Positions 45,500 through 57,400 of a stretch of 64,000 bases of DNA are shown in pieces. How positions within the stretch are numbered: the stretch's first letter is position 1; the number at the start of each line of letters is the position of its first letter. Source of the DNA: Tetrastigma voinierianum (Eukaryota > Streptophyta > Magnoliopsida > Vitales > Vitaceae); the NCBI GenBank assembly GCA_016808115.1, contig JAEQBH010002178.1:1-64000 (forward strand), given 5' to 3'. The translations under genes were made by a program, and so were the position numbers. Under the pieces are notes generated by a model. It searched no databases. It had not been told where the DNA came from and saw only the letters and a list, made by a program, of their open reading frames with translations.

Positions 45500-46090
45500 C
45501 CTCGTCCCTCCCTCCCTCCCTCCCACCCAACCCGGCTTCCTTTGCCCCTTTATCCTTTTTGCTTTTCTTTTCTTTTCCTTTTCTCATTTCATTTTCCCAT
45601 CAGTTCTTCCTCTTCTCATTTCTCTCCTTTTCTTTCGCTTTTTCTTTTCTTTCAGACTTTCCCTTCCTTTTTAGACGAAAGATGATAAGAGGGCTCAAAC
45701 ATAAGTTTTCTCCCCATTTCTCAAGCCAAATGTGTGGGCCATTTTCTTTTCTATTTTTATGACATCAAGGCCCACTACACATGAGCTGCTAATCATGCCA
45801 CTCCATGTGGCCTGAATGCGGCTTGGCCCTAAGCAGGCCATATGGCTCTTACCAAGTGTCACACTCTTGTGCCATGTGGCATCCCCTTACCTGCTACAGT
45901 AGTCATCCGACACCCCACGTTTCGAAAACTGAAATCTCAACCACTGATCCAACAATTCACGCAGAAGCAATTTCACAGACGATCTCTGGCAACCCAGAGA
46001 AGTTTGCTTTGTCATCCAAGATCTAGAAAATTTTGATTTTTATCACCACGATTTTACCTGAGAAAAAATCGATTTCTGGTTCTTGAAGAT
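43815..46090 (-). mobile_element. nested gypsy-type solo LTR (G2), about 2.3 kb
   Basis: The plus-strand text AAAATGGCCACTTAGG, a TCAAGAGTTATACATTACTC word and ATTAAAATTTAGAATTCTAATACAT match the host element's LTR from about 190 bp in. The right end repeats its CATCCAAGATCTAGAAAATTTTGATTTTTA layout. It lies between RT (right) and RNase H connector (left) of the host element, so it inserted into pol. The left edge is uncertain. Confidence 0.65.
45358..45680. repeat. long polypyrimidine tract with (TC)n
   Basis: About 310 bp are nearly pure C/T on the plus strand, including a (TC)n run at 45,452-45,500 and CCTCCCTCCCTCCC. Both open frames here (Leu/Ser/Phe/Pro-only proteins) are products of this composition. 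Confidence 0.9.
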
Positions 46091-46239
46091 TGCGGGTCCG
46101 AGTACACCTAACTCCTCGTCAGATAAAGTAGTGGCGCCAAATTCAAGGCGAAGATTACAAATTGGCTAACCTATATCGTGTGGGTAATTTGCTCATGATT
46201 CTTCAACTAACGAGAACCATAAGCTACTACCCTCCCGGA

Positions 46240-47060
46240 TCAGACCAAAACACATCCTGCCCCGCCCCTCGAGGCATCAATACACTCCAGTGGCCCCATC
46301 TCTCGTCCAGATCATCAAGGAGGAGTGAGGCCTCCTCTTCAATCCCCCGAATGCCTACTGCACGGCCATCCCAATCAAACTCGACCTCCTTTCTCAACAC
46401 CCACTGACACAAAGGCCGCGACCTGAGAATCCTCAATGAATCCCGTAGTACCCAGCGCCAATCCCAAGAATACGATTCTCAAGACTAACTTCAACCTCTC
46501 CCTAACTCATCACGACCTCGACCTCTCTAGTCCATTGACACGCCCGATGTCGGGCACCACGTGTCCCAGCCACCAAATAGTCAAAACTCCGCGACCCATC
46601 AACTCTGCAGAAGGTACAACTAATGGTCTCTCAAAGAATCAGAATAACCCTCGCCGATACTCATTCCCACTGACCGGAGTATATCAAATGTCATCCACGG
46701 TTAATCACTTGATAAATCGATCCAAATAGTGGTCGAATAATTCTATGCATGAGGTCCATGAATGTTGCCGCGCATTCACAATCCATGTGGCATCACCATA
46801 AACTCAAGTGCCGACAACGCTGCCCTAAACGCGTTTGATATCTGCCTCTTAACCTCAACCGATGGTAACCAGCAGTAAAGGTCTATCTCTGAGTAGACTC
46901 AAGGCTCCTCTCAACTGGTCCAATGTCATCAATCCTACAATGGGTACCAATTCTTGATCAGAACCCCCGTTCAACGCTCGTAGTCACTGCACAAATATAA
47001 GTTTCCTCATCTCTTCTTCTTCGCAGGGAATGTAGACCTGAGCGCCTATGGGCGGCGTTC
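46240..47060 (-). pseudogene. gypsy reverse transcriptase
   Basis: Pieces in different frames read AKKKR (before the finger motif), SDYE-ALNGGSDQE with VLIKNWYPL, then DDIGPVE-type text and SEIDLYCW where intact RTs have FSKIDLRSGYHQL, followed by ALEFMVMPHG (normally YEFLVMPFG). The RNase H side (46,436-46,240) gives LRKEVEFDWDGRA. The catalytic aspartate of the IDLRSG motif is readable, but frames are badly broken. Confidence 0.75.
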
Positions 47061-47099
47061 TATTTTAACCCTTGTCCAAGAGCCCTCAGAACTGGACTC

Positions 47100-47760
47100 G
47101 AAATCTTAACTCGGTGCCATCCTGGCGCAGAGTCAAGGTAGATGGGCAAAGTACTGTGGTGTAACTCGACACCGGGTCTACAACCCTCTCGTGAAGGCAA
47201 CTTTTAGCTCATCCCAAAACATCCTACCAAGAACCAACAGGTGATCGGCGCCTGCTCCTCGCCCTTCTGTGCAAGGCTCTTGCTAGCCAACCCGCCTAAC
47301 TATCCCCCGACACACCGGACTCGTACACCGGCTTCCAGTAAGTGTAACATCATGCCCGTCTTCGAAATACAACACAAGTACCGTCCCGCACGTAGCGAAC
47401 TCATACGCTCACAATCGGAGGATCTACCCTATAAGTCGCCACCAATCCATCCCCAGGATGACGCCAACCGACATGTCCACACCCCAGTCCAATCAGGAGT
47501 AGAATCCTGAGATCTGAACTGCGAACCACGTTATTACATCATCCCTATTCGCCCCTCTAATCCCTGTGGAGAGCTTTCACATACAAGGGCTCCTCCTGGG
47601 CGCCCTCACCTCTGTGCCCCCAACTCTATCACAATCGAATATTCTAAGATATCTCTAAAGTGTGTAAAACACAAATAGACACTATTCATATATCAAAAAT
47701 TTATAACGTTATGTCCATGCATTCATAGGCATGCAAGACAATAATTTCATATTTTAAATC
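47100..47760 (-). pseudogene. gypsy gag/protease zone, poorly preserved
   Basis: This lies between RT and the leader in the place of gag and protease. GC content is like the rest of pol. I could not find a readable zinc knuckle or protease DTGA site. The assignment rests on position only. Confidence 0.35.
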
Positions 47761-47822
47761 ATATGCAACAAAAATTTTATTTTATACAATTTTACTTTTA
47801 TTTTTTTTTTATTTTTAATAAA

Positions 47823-47827
<5 letters not shown>

Positions 47828-47905
<78 letters not shown>
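47828..47905. repeat. (TA)n microsatellite, 78 bp
   Basis: An uninterrupted TA run in the gypsy leader. Confidence 0.98.
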
Positions 47906-47908
<3 letters not shown>

Positions 47909-48621
47909 CATTTTCTGCAAGAGAACCAAAAATATTTATTTTAATTTTTTTTCCCTATTTTACACACTGTAAAACCCAGAAAAAAATTTTCTCCTCAACA
48001 CACCATTATTTTTTTTTCATCTCCATATTCCTTGTTAAATTCTAAAATGCAGTAGCTTTGTCACTGTAATCTATACAACTCAAAATTTTCAAGAGTTTAA
48101 TTATAAATTTTTTCTTGTGCAAAACTGAATTTTTCTAGAATTTCACAAACTCATAACTGCTCATGTTCAAACTCAGCATCGCCCATAATTTTTTTTTTTC
48201 ACATCAATTTTTTTCTCATCTACCTAATGGAAAATCACCAAGTGGGCGATATTCTTTTTTTTCTCGATTTTCAGTAAACCAAATAAATTTATTAAAATTT
48301 ATTTTATCCATTTTTTTTCAGCTTAATAATCGTAAACCCAGAAAAAAAAATTTTCTTCACATCATCTTTTTTTTTTTTTTTAATTCTGGATTATTTGCCC
48401 AAAATTTCTCAAACAACTTATTCTCACACTAAACCCTAGTGTTCAACATTTTTCCTATGCTATTCACCAAGCATACAATTTAAATCACAATTCATAACAC
48501 ACAATCACACATCACACAACAATCATCAGAGTGCACAAGGAATGCGTGATCTAACATGTGCCCATCAAGTCATAGGTAATCGCATACCTAACTTATTGAC
48601 ACTAAGCTCTAGGTATTTATA

Positions 48622-48641
48622 AACCTAGGCTCTGATACCAA
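48622..48641 (-). promoter_or_regulatory. gypsy primer binding site (tRNA-Met type)
   Basis: TTGGTATCAGAGCCTAGG on the minus strand begins 2-3 bases after the 5' LTR end and is complementary to the initiator tRNA-Met 3' end. Confidence 0.88.
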
Positions 48642-48643
48642 GC

Positions 48644-50430
48644 TGTGACGCCACAAAACTGGGTCCGTTGGACAACCAAATAACTCATGGAATATTCCAT
48701 GATGCTCAAGTTACCCGACACTACTATGAAAATCTGGGCAGGTAGTCCCTTGTACCTGGGAGCCTTACCTTAAGGTACAAACCCCGGGCCCCAACAAGCC
48801 TACAATGACCACAATGAAGACATCCACATGCGAGTAAAATAATGGCCACTTAGGCCCCTGCATCAATACTCACAAAATACATCAACTATATGCAATAGTT
48901 CAAGAGTTAATAAATTACTCTTCATACAAACATATATTAAAATTCACAATTCTAATACATGTTATACACACAATGTAAAGCCACAAGCCTATTTATCACA
49001 CTCTAGCGAGCGCCGTCCCTGCACACTCCTTGTACCCGAAATGAGATCCTCGATTGCAGGAGCAAAGCCCAAGATAATTTCCTACCCAAGGCTTCCCACC
49101 TAAGTGCATGTCATGAAAGAAACAACTCACATTCAAGCAATCTCCCATGAACCTACTTGAATGTCTACATGCCCAAACCCATGTCCCCCGGAAGTCGTCC
49201 TCACCGACTCTCACACATGCCTAAGCCAATATGAGTAAAATATCCAGTTTTCTGAAACAAAGTTTTTTGTTCAATACTTACTACCGAGCGTCAGAAAATA
49301 TTCACTACCCTCCAGGCGAATTGTCGATAACTCTCCAACAAATATGGTCCTCATCCGTGACTGTTGGACGTCCTCCAAGGCACTGGAATCTTCCGCCTAG
49401 TTCCTTTCACAAACATTTTCGTTTTTGTTTCATTTCATGTCATGCACTCACTCCTAATATTCTAAGAGGCACATGATGCCAATTCCAACACATTCATGCT
49501 AATATATTCACATGCATATATATTAAGATAATTAAATCACATAAAACATGTTATGCAAATTCACAATCAATTTCACCTCAAAATTAGCTCACATAGGCTA
49601 AATAACAAATAAGAGCAATTCCATTTTAACCACCTTATCCAAACACATTTTCACACCAAAATTTCCTTGTCACTATTCATGTGGAATTCAAGAAACCTGG
49701 GCTACTATTCACGACCACACAAATAGGAATTTTCTCCACTTGAGACCGAATTTATGGATAAAACAAGCATCGAACATTCCTAACCATTTACATGGCTCTT
49801 AACCAAAGATTAACACAAGTAGGAAAATATCCCTACCTCTTGGAGTTGTCAGAACTCCACCAAATCGATATCCACACATAGCCCTCGCCGCATAGATTGA
49901 CTTTGCTTATTGCTCTGTCGAGAACCAATGGTCCGAATGGCCGCAAATCTAGAGAGAAGGCACACTTTCTCTCTAAAAATCAGAAAATCCAGCCACTGCC
50001 TCCTTCTGCACGTTTTGGCCTTTTTTCCATTTGAGAAGACAACTATTTATTGTTTTGTCTTATTCAATTAACAATTCAAAAATTCCACTTATGTCCCCTT
50101 TTGTCTTGATTTTGACACTTGGCACAATCTCGGTCATTCATTTACATCATCTCTCTAATCATGCAACATGTGTCACATGAGTACATGTAATAGGTGACTT
50201 TTGTCACATCACATACCCCTAAACCCGTTTACAAGATCCACACCCTAAGGCTCAAAACGTGAAATTCAACGTCTCTGACCACCGAAATTCGACGTGGTAA
50301 CTAGATTTCGCGAGACGATTCCAACGGTGAAATCCGTTTCATCATCCGAGATCTAGAAAAAATTTCGGATTTTTACCAAAATTACCGTTTTACCCTTTTT
50401 TAGAAAATTTGAATTTTCTCGGGTCTTACA
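48644..50430 (-). repeat. gypsy 5' LTR (1,787 bp)
   Basis: Minus strand starts TGTAAGACCCGAGAAAATTC and ends GGCGTCACA. It matches the 3' LTR along its length with small gaps and about 15 bp length difference. TGTAAGACCCGAGAAAATT is a start seen in many plant gypsy LTRs. Confidence 0.88.
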
Positions 50431-51629
50431 TTTATCAATATACTCCCACACTTAGTCCTTTGTATACTGATTGCTACTTTCTAATTGTATTCATATTGTA
50501 CTATTTTCTAACTTTTTTCTTCAAAATTCCTTTTCAATTCTAATACTCATCTTTTTTTTCCTGAATAATAAATCATGAGGTGGAAGTGATTCACTTGTTC
50601 TGCTCCCCTTACCTCTTGTTGCCCTCAACACACTTAGAATTTTTAGAGAAGGCCATGGATTGTTCGAAGCTTAATTAATTATGTGCATTCCTTTTTTTCT
50701 TTTTTGTTCTTAATGAGAAAATTATTCGCTAAGATAGTGATTATTGTAAGTGATTTACAGCGTATATACCAATTCCCATATCATATGTTGTATTAAATAA
50801 AAACTGCTTTTTTAAGTGACTCAAATTCCACTATATCCTGTGTTTTACGTTTGTTTGGTAATTTGCTTCTATAACAATTTGAGGAGTATGTAAATAAGAC
50901 CAAATAAAAATTCGTGATGAAAAGCTAGAATGTCAGTTCTCTTTGCATTGTTTTGTCACATCATAATTAGATTGATGAAATAGTTGGCATCGAACTATGA
51001 GTAAACAGAGATATTCATTTCAATATCAATTGCGAATAGTAATATCTACGAGAGGAAGCGTTAAGGATGAGCACCTCATCTTTCTTGAACCCATTTTGAA
51101 GGCTTGGTTGCTACTTTGGCTAAATATACAAATATTAAGTGTCATTTCATGTGATTCTGTTTACTCTCAATTATTAGTTAGTTCCAAATATCAATCATTT
51201 TTCTAAATTTGTATCTAGTCTTGATCATTTCAGATTCATAATGATTTCTTTGAGTTAAGCTTTGGATAATAAATGATAAAGGTATATAAAAGTAATTAAA
51301 CTTAATGTTCTTCATTAATGGTTCTTTGATGAAAAATGTAAAAGATTCACACACTTCAAATGTGTAGACTCCATTAAATAGTTGAAATGACCATAGCTGA
51401 AACTCCACAAATATGTGCCTTAAGTTCTTTAATTCTTTTCTAATTGTCTAATCTGATATCATTTTGATTAAATCAAATTAATTTGAAGGTTTTTAAGTAA
51501 TTTTTGCGAGTGGTCTCTGCCATTAAATTCTCTAGTTTGTGACTAAACCCAGGAATTTAGCTTTCTATCATACAGGAAAAGGGAATAGGGAAGTAGGAAG
51601 ACTATATGTTGTTGTTGTTGTTGATTATA
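50431..51629. other. AT-rich spacer right of the gypsy element
   Basis: No recognisable coding sequence. A (GTT)n-like run occurs at about 51,610. It may be the continuation of the intron-like sequence at 39.3-40.2 kb interrupted by the element. Confidence 0.35.
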
Positions 51630-51800
51630 GAAGAATGGGCCCAATTAGGCCACTTTGACTCAAATTTGGACCGACTGAGGCCATTATATGATATTGAGCC
51701 AAGTTGACAGTGTTTTTAGTACAAGTTGTATTTTGGGTAGAGCTCCCGGGTACAAAGGAAATGTGGATTTTCAATTAATCTTGAGTCAGAAGGGGGCACA
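51630..51800 (-). repeat. gypsy LTR scrap, left of the MULE
   Basis: Contains TTGTATTTTGGGTAGAGCTC, then GGGTACAAAGGAAA and GATTTT. It is the reverse of the conserved LTR block at 4,800-4,880 and 40,360-40,400. It also shares AATTAGGCCACT-TTGACTCA text with 55,560-55,620. Confidence 0.6.
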
Positions 51801-52366
51801 ATTAGAAGACCATTTAATTTCTAAACAAAGGTACTAGAATATCATCTCATATTATTTAATTTTTACTTCATTTTTATGAGATAATTATGCATTTCCTCTA
51901 TTCCGTAATATGTTATTACAATGGATATATTAAGGATTAAATGTGATGTGAAATATGTTGGGAACAAAGCTTCGATTGTGCCTTTGGATATCTTGGGTTA
52001 GTACGTTTGAACAATTGGAGTGATATATCATATTTTCAAGCACACCTATTGATAAACGAAGTTCAAATTAGTCCTGAGTGTAAGTATCCTCTAAAAAGTG
52101 GAAATAGGTTTCCAACCTCTTACAATATGAGATGACAATTACATTGCACCAAATGTTGAACATAGTTAACACAAGCGCCGTGAGAAGTGGTGTTTGTTGA
52201 GGTCGTTCGGGCCACCAACAAGCGAATCAATGTATGGGTGTTGTAGAAAATGAGAATGTTGCGAGAAATTGACTATGGTTGTGGAGCTTTAGTAAGCGAT
52301 TACAGTACTAGATCTTGCCGGAGTATATGGAGATGATGATGCTTGCGCTTATGAAGAAGGTAATGA

Positions 52367-52414
52367 TGAATCTGATGAAGATGTTGATGATGAATCTGAT
52401 GAAGATGTTGATGA
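52367..52414 (+). repeat. 24-bp tandem duplication in the acidic N-terminus
   Basis: Two exact or near-exact copies of GATGAATCTGATGAAGATG-TTGAT encode DESDEDVD twice, followed by a variant DEYDDD. One shifted frame instead gives a Met/Leu-rich artefact. Confidence 0.85.
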
Positions 52415-54253
52415 TGAATATGATGATGACTTACATGTTCAAGCTGATGGACATGTATCATCATTCCAGATTACAAATCAGGTTTTGGAGAATGAGCAAG
52501 GGATATTTGTTTCTATGCATGCATTATCTTGTGATGTATTGAATATCGCAGATGATGAGGGACCTGATGAGTCAGCCCCTTTTCATTTTCACCTACCACC
52601 AACACCTTGTTTTGAACATGTTGAAAACATAGATATTGCTATTTCAAGTGGTTTAACTCCATGGGGGCAAGAGACTACCAGTTATGCGAATGGAGAATTT
52701 TTAGTTGGGCAAGTTTTAATTACAAATCCAATTTTGCAAGAGAATTTTATAAGATTTACTCAATTAGAGCACACCAAGAGTTTGTTGTAGTTGCCTCCTC
52801 AAAAAAATTGCTCGTTTTAAGATGTAAGAAGGCCGAAGAATGTCAATGTCAATGGAAGTTGAGTGTCATGGTTGTGAAAGATACTAGCTTATTTGTGATC
52901 AACAAATATAAAGGGTCGAATACTTGTGTAAATCCGTCAATTTGAGCAGACCATCATCAAGCGGACTCAGTTGGATAGCTGCTCATATCTGACTGATAAT
53001 TAAGGCCTGATTTACATTGTCTCTAGCTCTTTATTCAAGCAATTGTGATGGAGAATTGAGGATATGAAATTTCATATAAAAAAGCCTTGGATGGGAAGCA
53101 TAAGGCATTTAGACACTTATTTGATGATTTTTCCCAGTCATATACAGAGCTCCCATGTTTGTTCTTGGCCATAGAAACAATGAATCTGATGTGTTGTCGT
53201 TTGGAAAACCATGACAATAGGTATTAACAACCGATAAGACATTCCAAGCGCGTGCGGTCATTCAAGCCATCTATTGAAGGGTTTATAAGTTGTCGTCCGT
53301 CGCAGTGATGATACACATTTGTATGGGAAGTATAAAGGAACATTGTTGATTGCTATGGGCTATGACGGAAATAATCAGTTGTTCCCATTGGCATTTGTTA
53401 TTATAGAAGGCGAGAATATTGATAGTTTGGGATGGTTCTTAGCATGTATCAGAAATAGAGTAACTCAACGGACGGGGATTTGTGTTATATCTGACAGACA
53501 TTCAGGTATTATGGCAGCTATAAGCGATCCTCATCTTGATTTGTGGTGCACCATATGCCTATCACAGGATTTGCATGCGTCATCTTGCAAGCAATTTTAT
53601 GACCCGATTCAAAGATAAACTCTTGAAGAATTTGGTATGCAGAGCAGCTGTTGCGACAACACCACGAAAGATGAATAGGCATATGGCTACAATTGGGAGA
53701 ATTAATTCTAAAGCATGACAATGGTTAGAGGCGATCCCTCTTCAGTTATGGGCACTTTCACATGATGGAGGTCGAAAATATGGGATAATGACAACCAACA
53801 TGTCGGAGGTATTTAACGGTGTTCTTAAAGACTCGTAACACCACTCCACTTTTGCATTAGTTCGAGTTGACATTTTCCATATGCACTTGGTTACTTTGTT
53901 GCAAGAAGGAACAAGGTCTTGACATATTATCCAGATTGACAGTTCCTGCATATGTTGATGCTTTCAGTTCGAGAATCGTGTGGTTAAAAATTTGGATCGA
54001 TAAAATTGTTCTTCCCGATCACATGTCTGATTGATTTCATGTAAAGTCATGGGTGGTCGCATTCATCCACCTCGACTTAAATGTGAAAATGCACATGTGG
54101 TAAGACAACGATATATGGATTTCCATGTAGCCATATCCTTAAATGACATGTCGACATTGATGTGTTGATTTTTGGTTATTTGTTCAAGGCTACTACATTC
54201 TGTGATCCTAACATGACACTTAAGCCCGAGCTTGTTTATCCATATTCAATGAG

Positions 54254-54448
54254 ATGGTGAGCACTCTTTATGATGGTCCAACAATTGTAGCTCCTGAGTC
54301 AATGAAACGGCAAGTCAGTGGCCGTCCTAAATCAACCCGGTTGCATAATGAAATGGACATTAAGGAGGGGAAAACCACAATAAAATGTGGGTTATGCAAA
54401 CAAACGGGTCACAATCGGCGGTCTTGTAAGAATAGAAATCAAGTTTAG
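54254..54448 (+). pseudogene. MULE C-terminal GRPK and CCHC knuckle segment
   Basis: The frame contains RQVSGRPKSTRLHNEMD, EGKTTIKCGLCKQTGHNRRS and a final C. The Cx2Cx4Hx4C knuckle after a GRPK-R motif is the normal C-terminus of MuDR-like transposases. All four ligands are intact. Confidence 0.9.
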
Positions 54449-54690
54449 TTATAGATGTGAAGTAAGGCAATTTGTTTTTTGTTTGTAAATGAGGTCTCAC
54501 CTTTTTTATAGTTGTTTTGTATAAGACTTATTGTAAATGAGGCCCCAACTTTTTGTAGTTGTTTTGTATAAGACTTATTCTATTAAATGAGACATTATTA
54601 TTGTACGTGTGTATTGTAAATCATTGTCGCTGTAATTAATATTGACAACCATATTTGACGATTATTCTGGATTTGTTATATCTTATAGAC

Positions 54691-57400
54691 ATGGCGTTCA
54701 GGGGGATTCATGATGATGATCCTTCGGATACATCTGTCTTGGTATTGCAAGACAGACACAGATCACACTTAGTAGATACAGGCAGTGCATTATTTTGTTA
54801 ATTATCAATTACTGTGCGGTTGTAACATGTAATTTATATATAACCAATTTTAAATTTGGTTGTTTCATTGCTTATAGCTTCAGGAAATACTCCGCCCTCG
54901 ACAGCAGATGAGAGCCTTCATGACTATGTGGAGGATGGATATACGGATTCGACCATACGTGATTAGAAATTTGGATTTTCTGGTATATCTTAGCAGGCCG
55001 CATCCACGATCGATTGGCCACTTATCACCTCGCATCGTCGAGATGGCGGCACGAACACCTGCGTTTCATGTGTAGGGGAGATGGCGATTACCTTACGGGG
55101 ATGTTGCCATCATCGCGGCCTTATTATCCATGGCCCGGCGGAGTCAATGGCACTTATTATTATTGTTCGATGTGGCGTTATGCGAGGAGTTGCTCGGTGT
55201 CATCCTACGCGTCGATGTTATCAGAGGAGCCACTATCTCCCTTGCGGTGGTTATGTTCCGGTTATCCACCCGCCACGATGCGAGATGAGGTCACATTAGG
55301 CGTAGTGCAGCGTGGGTTCATCTTAGCGATCAAATCCTTTGTTTGCGGGACAAGAAGAGATTGTGAATATTTATGTGCTTTCTCTCCTCTTTGCGAGATT
55401 TGACGCATACTGCGACTTATAGTTGAGGTGGTGCAGTACTAGCACATACATATCGCGAGTTATGCCAAGCCAGCTTGGATCGTAGTCGTGGTATTAGCGG
55501 TTGTATTACACTCATACAGGTATGTAATAACTGGGAATGTATGTTGTTGTGTATGGATGAATTGGCCTGATTAGGCCACTATTACTCATAATTGGACCTC
55601 TGGGGATCGATACAGGCCATGTTGCGGAGGTTTTTCTTGTACATATTTGTATTTTGGGTGAACTCATGTACAAAGGAGACTACGTAGATTTTAGTTAAAT
55701 CATGGGTCGAAGGGACACGATTATATTATTTTCTAGCCTTGATATAAAAACCTCGATTTTTGGGACCCGACTTTACATTTATTTTGTATTGGTATGATCT
55801 TGGGAGAGCTTCAAAGTCGATCGGCTCGATTTTAGGCAACCCTGCACGAGATCTAGCACCACACCCGCTTTCATACCTTGCTGTCGATCTGGAGTGTCGG
55901 GGATGGAGCTACTGAGGCTGTCGATGGATTACCAGCTCAACCTGCGGTTGAGCCAGAGGTAGAGCTAGCTCTTCCATTCGGGTGTAGGTGGAGAGTACCT
56001 TTAACACGGGTGCATAACCCATCCGGTGTACTCCTCCTATATCGAGATCATTTAGATCGTAGGCTGATGGGGTATTGGTTATGTAAGAAATTATGTAGTT
56101 CTATATTAATTTCATTCCTTATTCCGTAAATTTAATGACATAAAGTTCACATGTAGGTCTCATAGCGGCCATCGTGGGAGAGTTGATTACTTGATGACTT
56201 CCATATATCTGCTTAGGCGTGGAATCTGGCGGGTGATGTCACCGCTCATATGTTTCGAGATTGTTGAGTGGCATCGTCTAGAGCGAGTCCTGCGCCAGTT
56301 TGGGATGCATCAGGAGATACCTCCAGCTTGCCCTTACGAACCTTGTTGCATACGAGTGGATGCACGTGACGACCTGTGCTTGATTAGGCGGCGATATCAT
56401 GCTCAGGTACATAGCATTATGGGATGTGAGCGGAATTTAGGATCATCGCCCGCCCCACATGGTGGGTTTTGATGGACTTCATGATCCATACATGCGGGTC
56501 GTATGTGTCATTATTACACATTTATGATACCTGCTTGCATGGGGATGATGTAAGGGTTCCTACTACAGCCGGTAGTACTCATCTTTTGGTAAGTTAGAGT
56601 CATGTGTTTCTAAAATATTTTACCTAATTTTAATCAATAGATTATGTAATTATAATTCTTTCTTTGGTTCACTCAGATCGTCGTCATGGCTGACATAGTC
56701 ATTCGCCCTCGTTTTGCTACCGCTGGTGCGTTGTGCGACATACGTCATGTGCAGATCAGGTGTTCTGTAGGATCGGAGAAGACCATCGCATCGCCGAGTA
56801 CGCTCAGGAGGCTTCGACATCACATGGACCATCAATTAGACCTCCGATGTCGTCCACCATCACGTATGCAGCCCATTTGAGGTAGAGGGAGAGGAAGAGA
56901 GAAAGGGGGAGTTGATCGCCGAGGTTGTGCTCGAGATGGTGGGTCAAGTCATGGGTCAGGCAGTGGCAATGGTCTAGGTACTGCCAGAGCTTGCCTACTT
57001 CGATACCTCCTATACTTACCTCTCACGAGATGTTTTATACCCTACACGCACATCACCTTAATAGAAACTCCATTGACACATCCATATTCCCTGCCCCATT
57101 ACACATCTTCCATACTCCACACACTTACGTCTATACCTTGTCGAATTTCGAGAGCCGGCGATCCATAGCAATAGATATCGCATTGTCGTCGCATGCTTTC
57201 TGTCCATACATTTGCCTCTATGGATGTCTGTGTGACCTTTTACGAGTGGGGTGGGCTTCCACGGCTAGGCGACCTCGTACTCGAGGCCGTGTCACCGTCG
57301 ACTACTTCAGCCATGGATGCCTCGGCTCCATGGGCTCCTCGGCTCCATCAGCTCCATCTCAAACTCCACGAGGTTATATTGGCCCGGTAATTTGTTTATT
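54691..57400 (+). pseudogene. plant mobile domain (PMD, MAIN-like) gene, decayed
   Basis: The ATG at 54,691 begins MAFRGIHDDDPSDTSVLVLQ, a typical PMD N-terminus. Later pieces read IDWPLITSHRRDGG, GEMAITLRG-C and LIIHGPA (PMD core, normally GEMTxTLxDVxxLxGLPIxG), GGAVLAHTYRELCQASLDRS and CITLIQ, GCRWRVPLTRVHNP, LLLYRDHLDRR, and PLICFEIVEWHRLERVLRQF followed by GMHQEIPPAC. The order matches MAIN/MAIL-type PMD proteins. AG before 54,691 and TATAG before 54,880 look like intron acceptors. Stops and frameshifts break the frame, and an LTR scrap sits inside at 55,545-55,740. The position behind a MULE transposase suggests a TE-borne PMD gene, not a host MAIN gene. Confidence 0.85.
55545..55775 (-). 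repeat. gypsy LTR scrap inside the PMD gene
   Basis: Contains TTTGTATTTTGGGTGAACTC, then GTACAAAGGAGACTACGTAG and ATTTTAGTTAAATC-TGGGTCG. The same words occur in reverse at 4,800-4,880 in LTR G1. It ends GGGACCCGACTTTACA. It parallels the scrap at 51,630-51,800, including the TTAGGCCACT text. Confidence 0.65.

Larger units (their letters stand above)
40264..50430 (-). mobile_element. structurally complete Ty3/gypsy element with decayed pol
   Basis: The element is 10.17 kb on the minus strand: 5' LTR 50,430-48,644, tRNA-Met-type primer site, AT-rich leader, gag/protease zone (about 47,640-47,100), RT (about 47,060-46,440), RNase H, integrase (43,300-42,450), polypurine tract and 3' LTR 42,035-40,264. 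The pol order RT-RNase H-integrase is that of gypsy. The edges carry TTTAT on both sides (40,258-40,262 and 50,431-50,435) with a 1-bp offset on the left. A related solo LTR is nested between RNase H and RT. Pol is full of stops, so the element is non-autonomous. Confidence 0.85.
52309..54448 (+). pseudogene. MULE (MuDR-type) transposase, decayed
   Basis: In order: an acidic N-terminus of DESDEDVDDE repeats (52,367-52,432), the MuDR N-terminal domain (QEFVVVASSKKLLVLRCKKA, then CQCQWKLSVMVV, NTCVN), the MULE DDE core (DDTHLYGKYKGTLLIAMGYD, PLAFVIIEGENIDSLGWFL, VISDRHSGIM, CMRHLASNF, WALSHDGGRKYGIMTTNMSE), a SWIM-like GFPCSHILK, and a C-terminal CCHC knuckle CGLCKQTGHNRRSC. This is the full domain set of a plant Mutator-like transposase. 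At least five frameshifts or stops separate the parts, and no start codon precedes the acidic region in frame. It is followed after about 240 bp by a PMD gene on the same strand. Confidence 0.9.

Noticed and set aside
45284..45762. Two overlapping open frames of 133 and 103 codons
   Set aside because: Both are Ser/Leu/Phe/Pro-only translations of the polypyrimidine tract and have no domain.
47763..47972. 69-codon frame rich in Tyr-Ile
   Set aside because: It is the translation of the (TA)n run.
52315..52542. Met/Leu-rich 75-codon frame
   Set aside because: It is a shifted reading of the acidic DESDEDVD repeats of the MULE transposase, whose true frame continues into the MuDR domain.
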